Source of the DNA: Escarpia spicata
Lineage: Eukaryota > Annelida > Polychaeta > Sabellida > Siboglinidae
Direction: 5' to 3'
NCBI GenBank assembly: GCA_963995525.1
Contig: OZ023206.1
Span: 6,843,919-6,907,918, forward strand
Length of the DNA: 64,000 nt
This document shows, one piece after another, positions 62,981 to 64,000 of this stretch. The notes below the pieces were generated by a model. That model was given only the letters and a program-made list of their open reading frames with translations, was not told where the DNA came from and did not search any database. Position 1 is the stretch's first letter, and each line of letters opens with the position of its first letter. Both the position numbers and the translations under genes were made by a program.

Positions 62981-62999
62981 ATGTGTGCTCTATACTGAC

Positions 63000-64000
63000 A
63001 CAACGTTTGGTTATTTTGTTATTAAAGTTGAGTAGTCAACATATTTCAGACAGCAAGACCATTCGCCGAATCCCGCTTGACATTATTACAGTTCTAGTAG
63101 CAATGCAGCTCACAACTACTTTCCTGATGAAGCGTCCATTTTGTGTTCTCCGTGTCACCAACAATCACTTCCGATGGGGCAGACAAAGCCCGTATTGTGT
63201 GCACTTGCACATTAAACACAACGGAAATCGTTGTATACTTCCGGTCGTCGCGGTGTTCTAAGTTCCTCGACGAACACACCGGAAAGAAACACAACGTGTA
63301 CAGCTTGCACATTAAGGAAACGTTTGACTACTTCCGGTAGTTGCGAGGTCCTCACTTTCCCCGATGAACATGCAACATGACATACAATGTCTGTATCACG
63401 TGCAGCTTGCACTTCAACCACTTCGGAAATTCCCATAGCCAAGCTAGTTTTTTTTTTTTCGCCGAAAACGTCCGATAAGACGCGGCTCGTTCAAACTGTT
63501 ACAGTCGACGACGACTCGGTGTTGGTCCAGGATGTCGTGTGCAACTTGCAGCTCAATCACTTCGGAAGCTATATACTACTTCCGGTAGCTACGCTGTTCC
63601 CGCTTTACTGGTTGACAACTTCCGACGGCGATGGCCCGGGACACGATCCCACCAATTCAACTCTCCGCAGTTTGTACTTCTTTCAATTCGAATGAGGCAG
63701 AATAGTTCTCGTAGCCTCGCTGTTCACGCTTTACTCGCCGAACACTCCCGAAAGCGAGTGAGAGGCGGCTCGTTCCCTCCAACTGCCTTCGGCATGATCG
63801 AATCAGTCCAACACTAAGCAGTGTGCACTTCATTCACTTCGAACGCTGTAGACTAGTTCGAGTAAGCGCGCTTTTTTTCTCACCGAAAACGTCTGAAAGC
63901 GAGCAAGAGACGGTTCGTTCCCGTCAGTTCATTGCGGCATGATCGCCGAACACTGCCGACAGCGAGTGAGAGGCGGTTCGTTCACATCAATTGCATGCGG
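63000..64000. repeat. Degenerate GC-rich repeat region with ACTTCCGG motifs
   Basis: Diverged units share CAGCTTGCAC, ACTTCCGGT.GT.GCG, CGCCGAA.ACG/CACTCCC and GCGAGTGAGAGGCGGCTCGT. CpG content is much higher than in neighbouring DNA. ACTTCCGG/ACTTCCGA strings recur. It could be a CpG-rich promoter region or an old tandem repeat; it runs off the right edge. No ORF there is convincing. Confidence 0.5.

Overview
The window is nuclear DNA of a metazoan. Genes are split by many spliceosomal introns, most of the sequence is AT-rich non-coding DNA, and there are non-LTR, LTR and Penelope retroelements plus very long minisatellites. The two conserved genes match animal orthologues clearly but differ from vertebrate and insect forms. 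A secreted NlpC/P60-like amidase of the kind transferred from bacteria into some invertebrates is also present. I infer a marine lophotrochozoan, probably a mollusc; the phylum is not proven by the sequence.

Layout. 1-17.5 kb: transposon remnants (LTR Gag with a candidate LTR at 1-577, LINE pieces at 1.6, 6.4 and 7.7 kb, a Penelope-like element at 12-15.3 kb) around a minus-strand locus for small secreted proteins. That locus is a complete three-exon gene (8660-4736), the lone first exon of a paralogue (3465-3409) and a decayed extra terminal exon (about 4281-4395). 17.5-46 kb: an eight-exon, 422-residue LIM-domain-binding protein gene (LDB1/LDB2/Chip) on the plus strand, 18132-42793, whose introns hold about 10 kb of minisatellites, a LINE 3' end and a nested DNA-transposon-like insertion. 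46-60.6 kb: a convergent six-exon, 180-residue SRSF10-type SR splicing factor on the minus strand (59760-47517). One of its introns carries a 3.2-kb minisatellite and a decayed Mutator-like transposase gene. 60.6-64 kb: microsatellites, palindromes and a degenerate GC-rich repeat with ACTTCCGG motifs.

The most interesting signal is repeated local duplication at exon edges. (1) SRSF10 exon 2 has a U2-type acceptor and a U12-type AT-AC donor. It is followed by three diverged copies inside the AT-AC intron; each keeps an AG acceptor, three of the four exons keep an intact ATATCCTTT donor, and all three extra copies are frame-broken. Because a U12 donor cannot join a U2 acceptor, the copies should behave as mutually exclusive decoy or poison exons. 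(2) The SRSF10 promoter and first coding exon are triplicated. (3) LDB exon 3 is preceded by about 29 copies of a 42-bp unit that contains the exon's own acceptor; 42 bp is 14 codons and the last 16 or so units are open in frame with the exon. (4) The donor of LDB exon 5 is duplicated. (5) The terminal exon of the amidase gene is duplicated.

Functionally, LDB proteins bridge LIM-homeodomain and LMO proteins in transcription complexes, and SRSF10 is a splicing regulator. They are convergent neighbours with no evident pathway link. The exon models rest on splice signals and recalled family similarity, not on transcripts or database searches.
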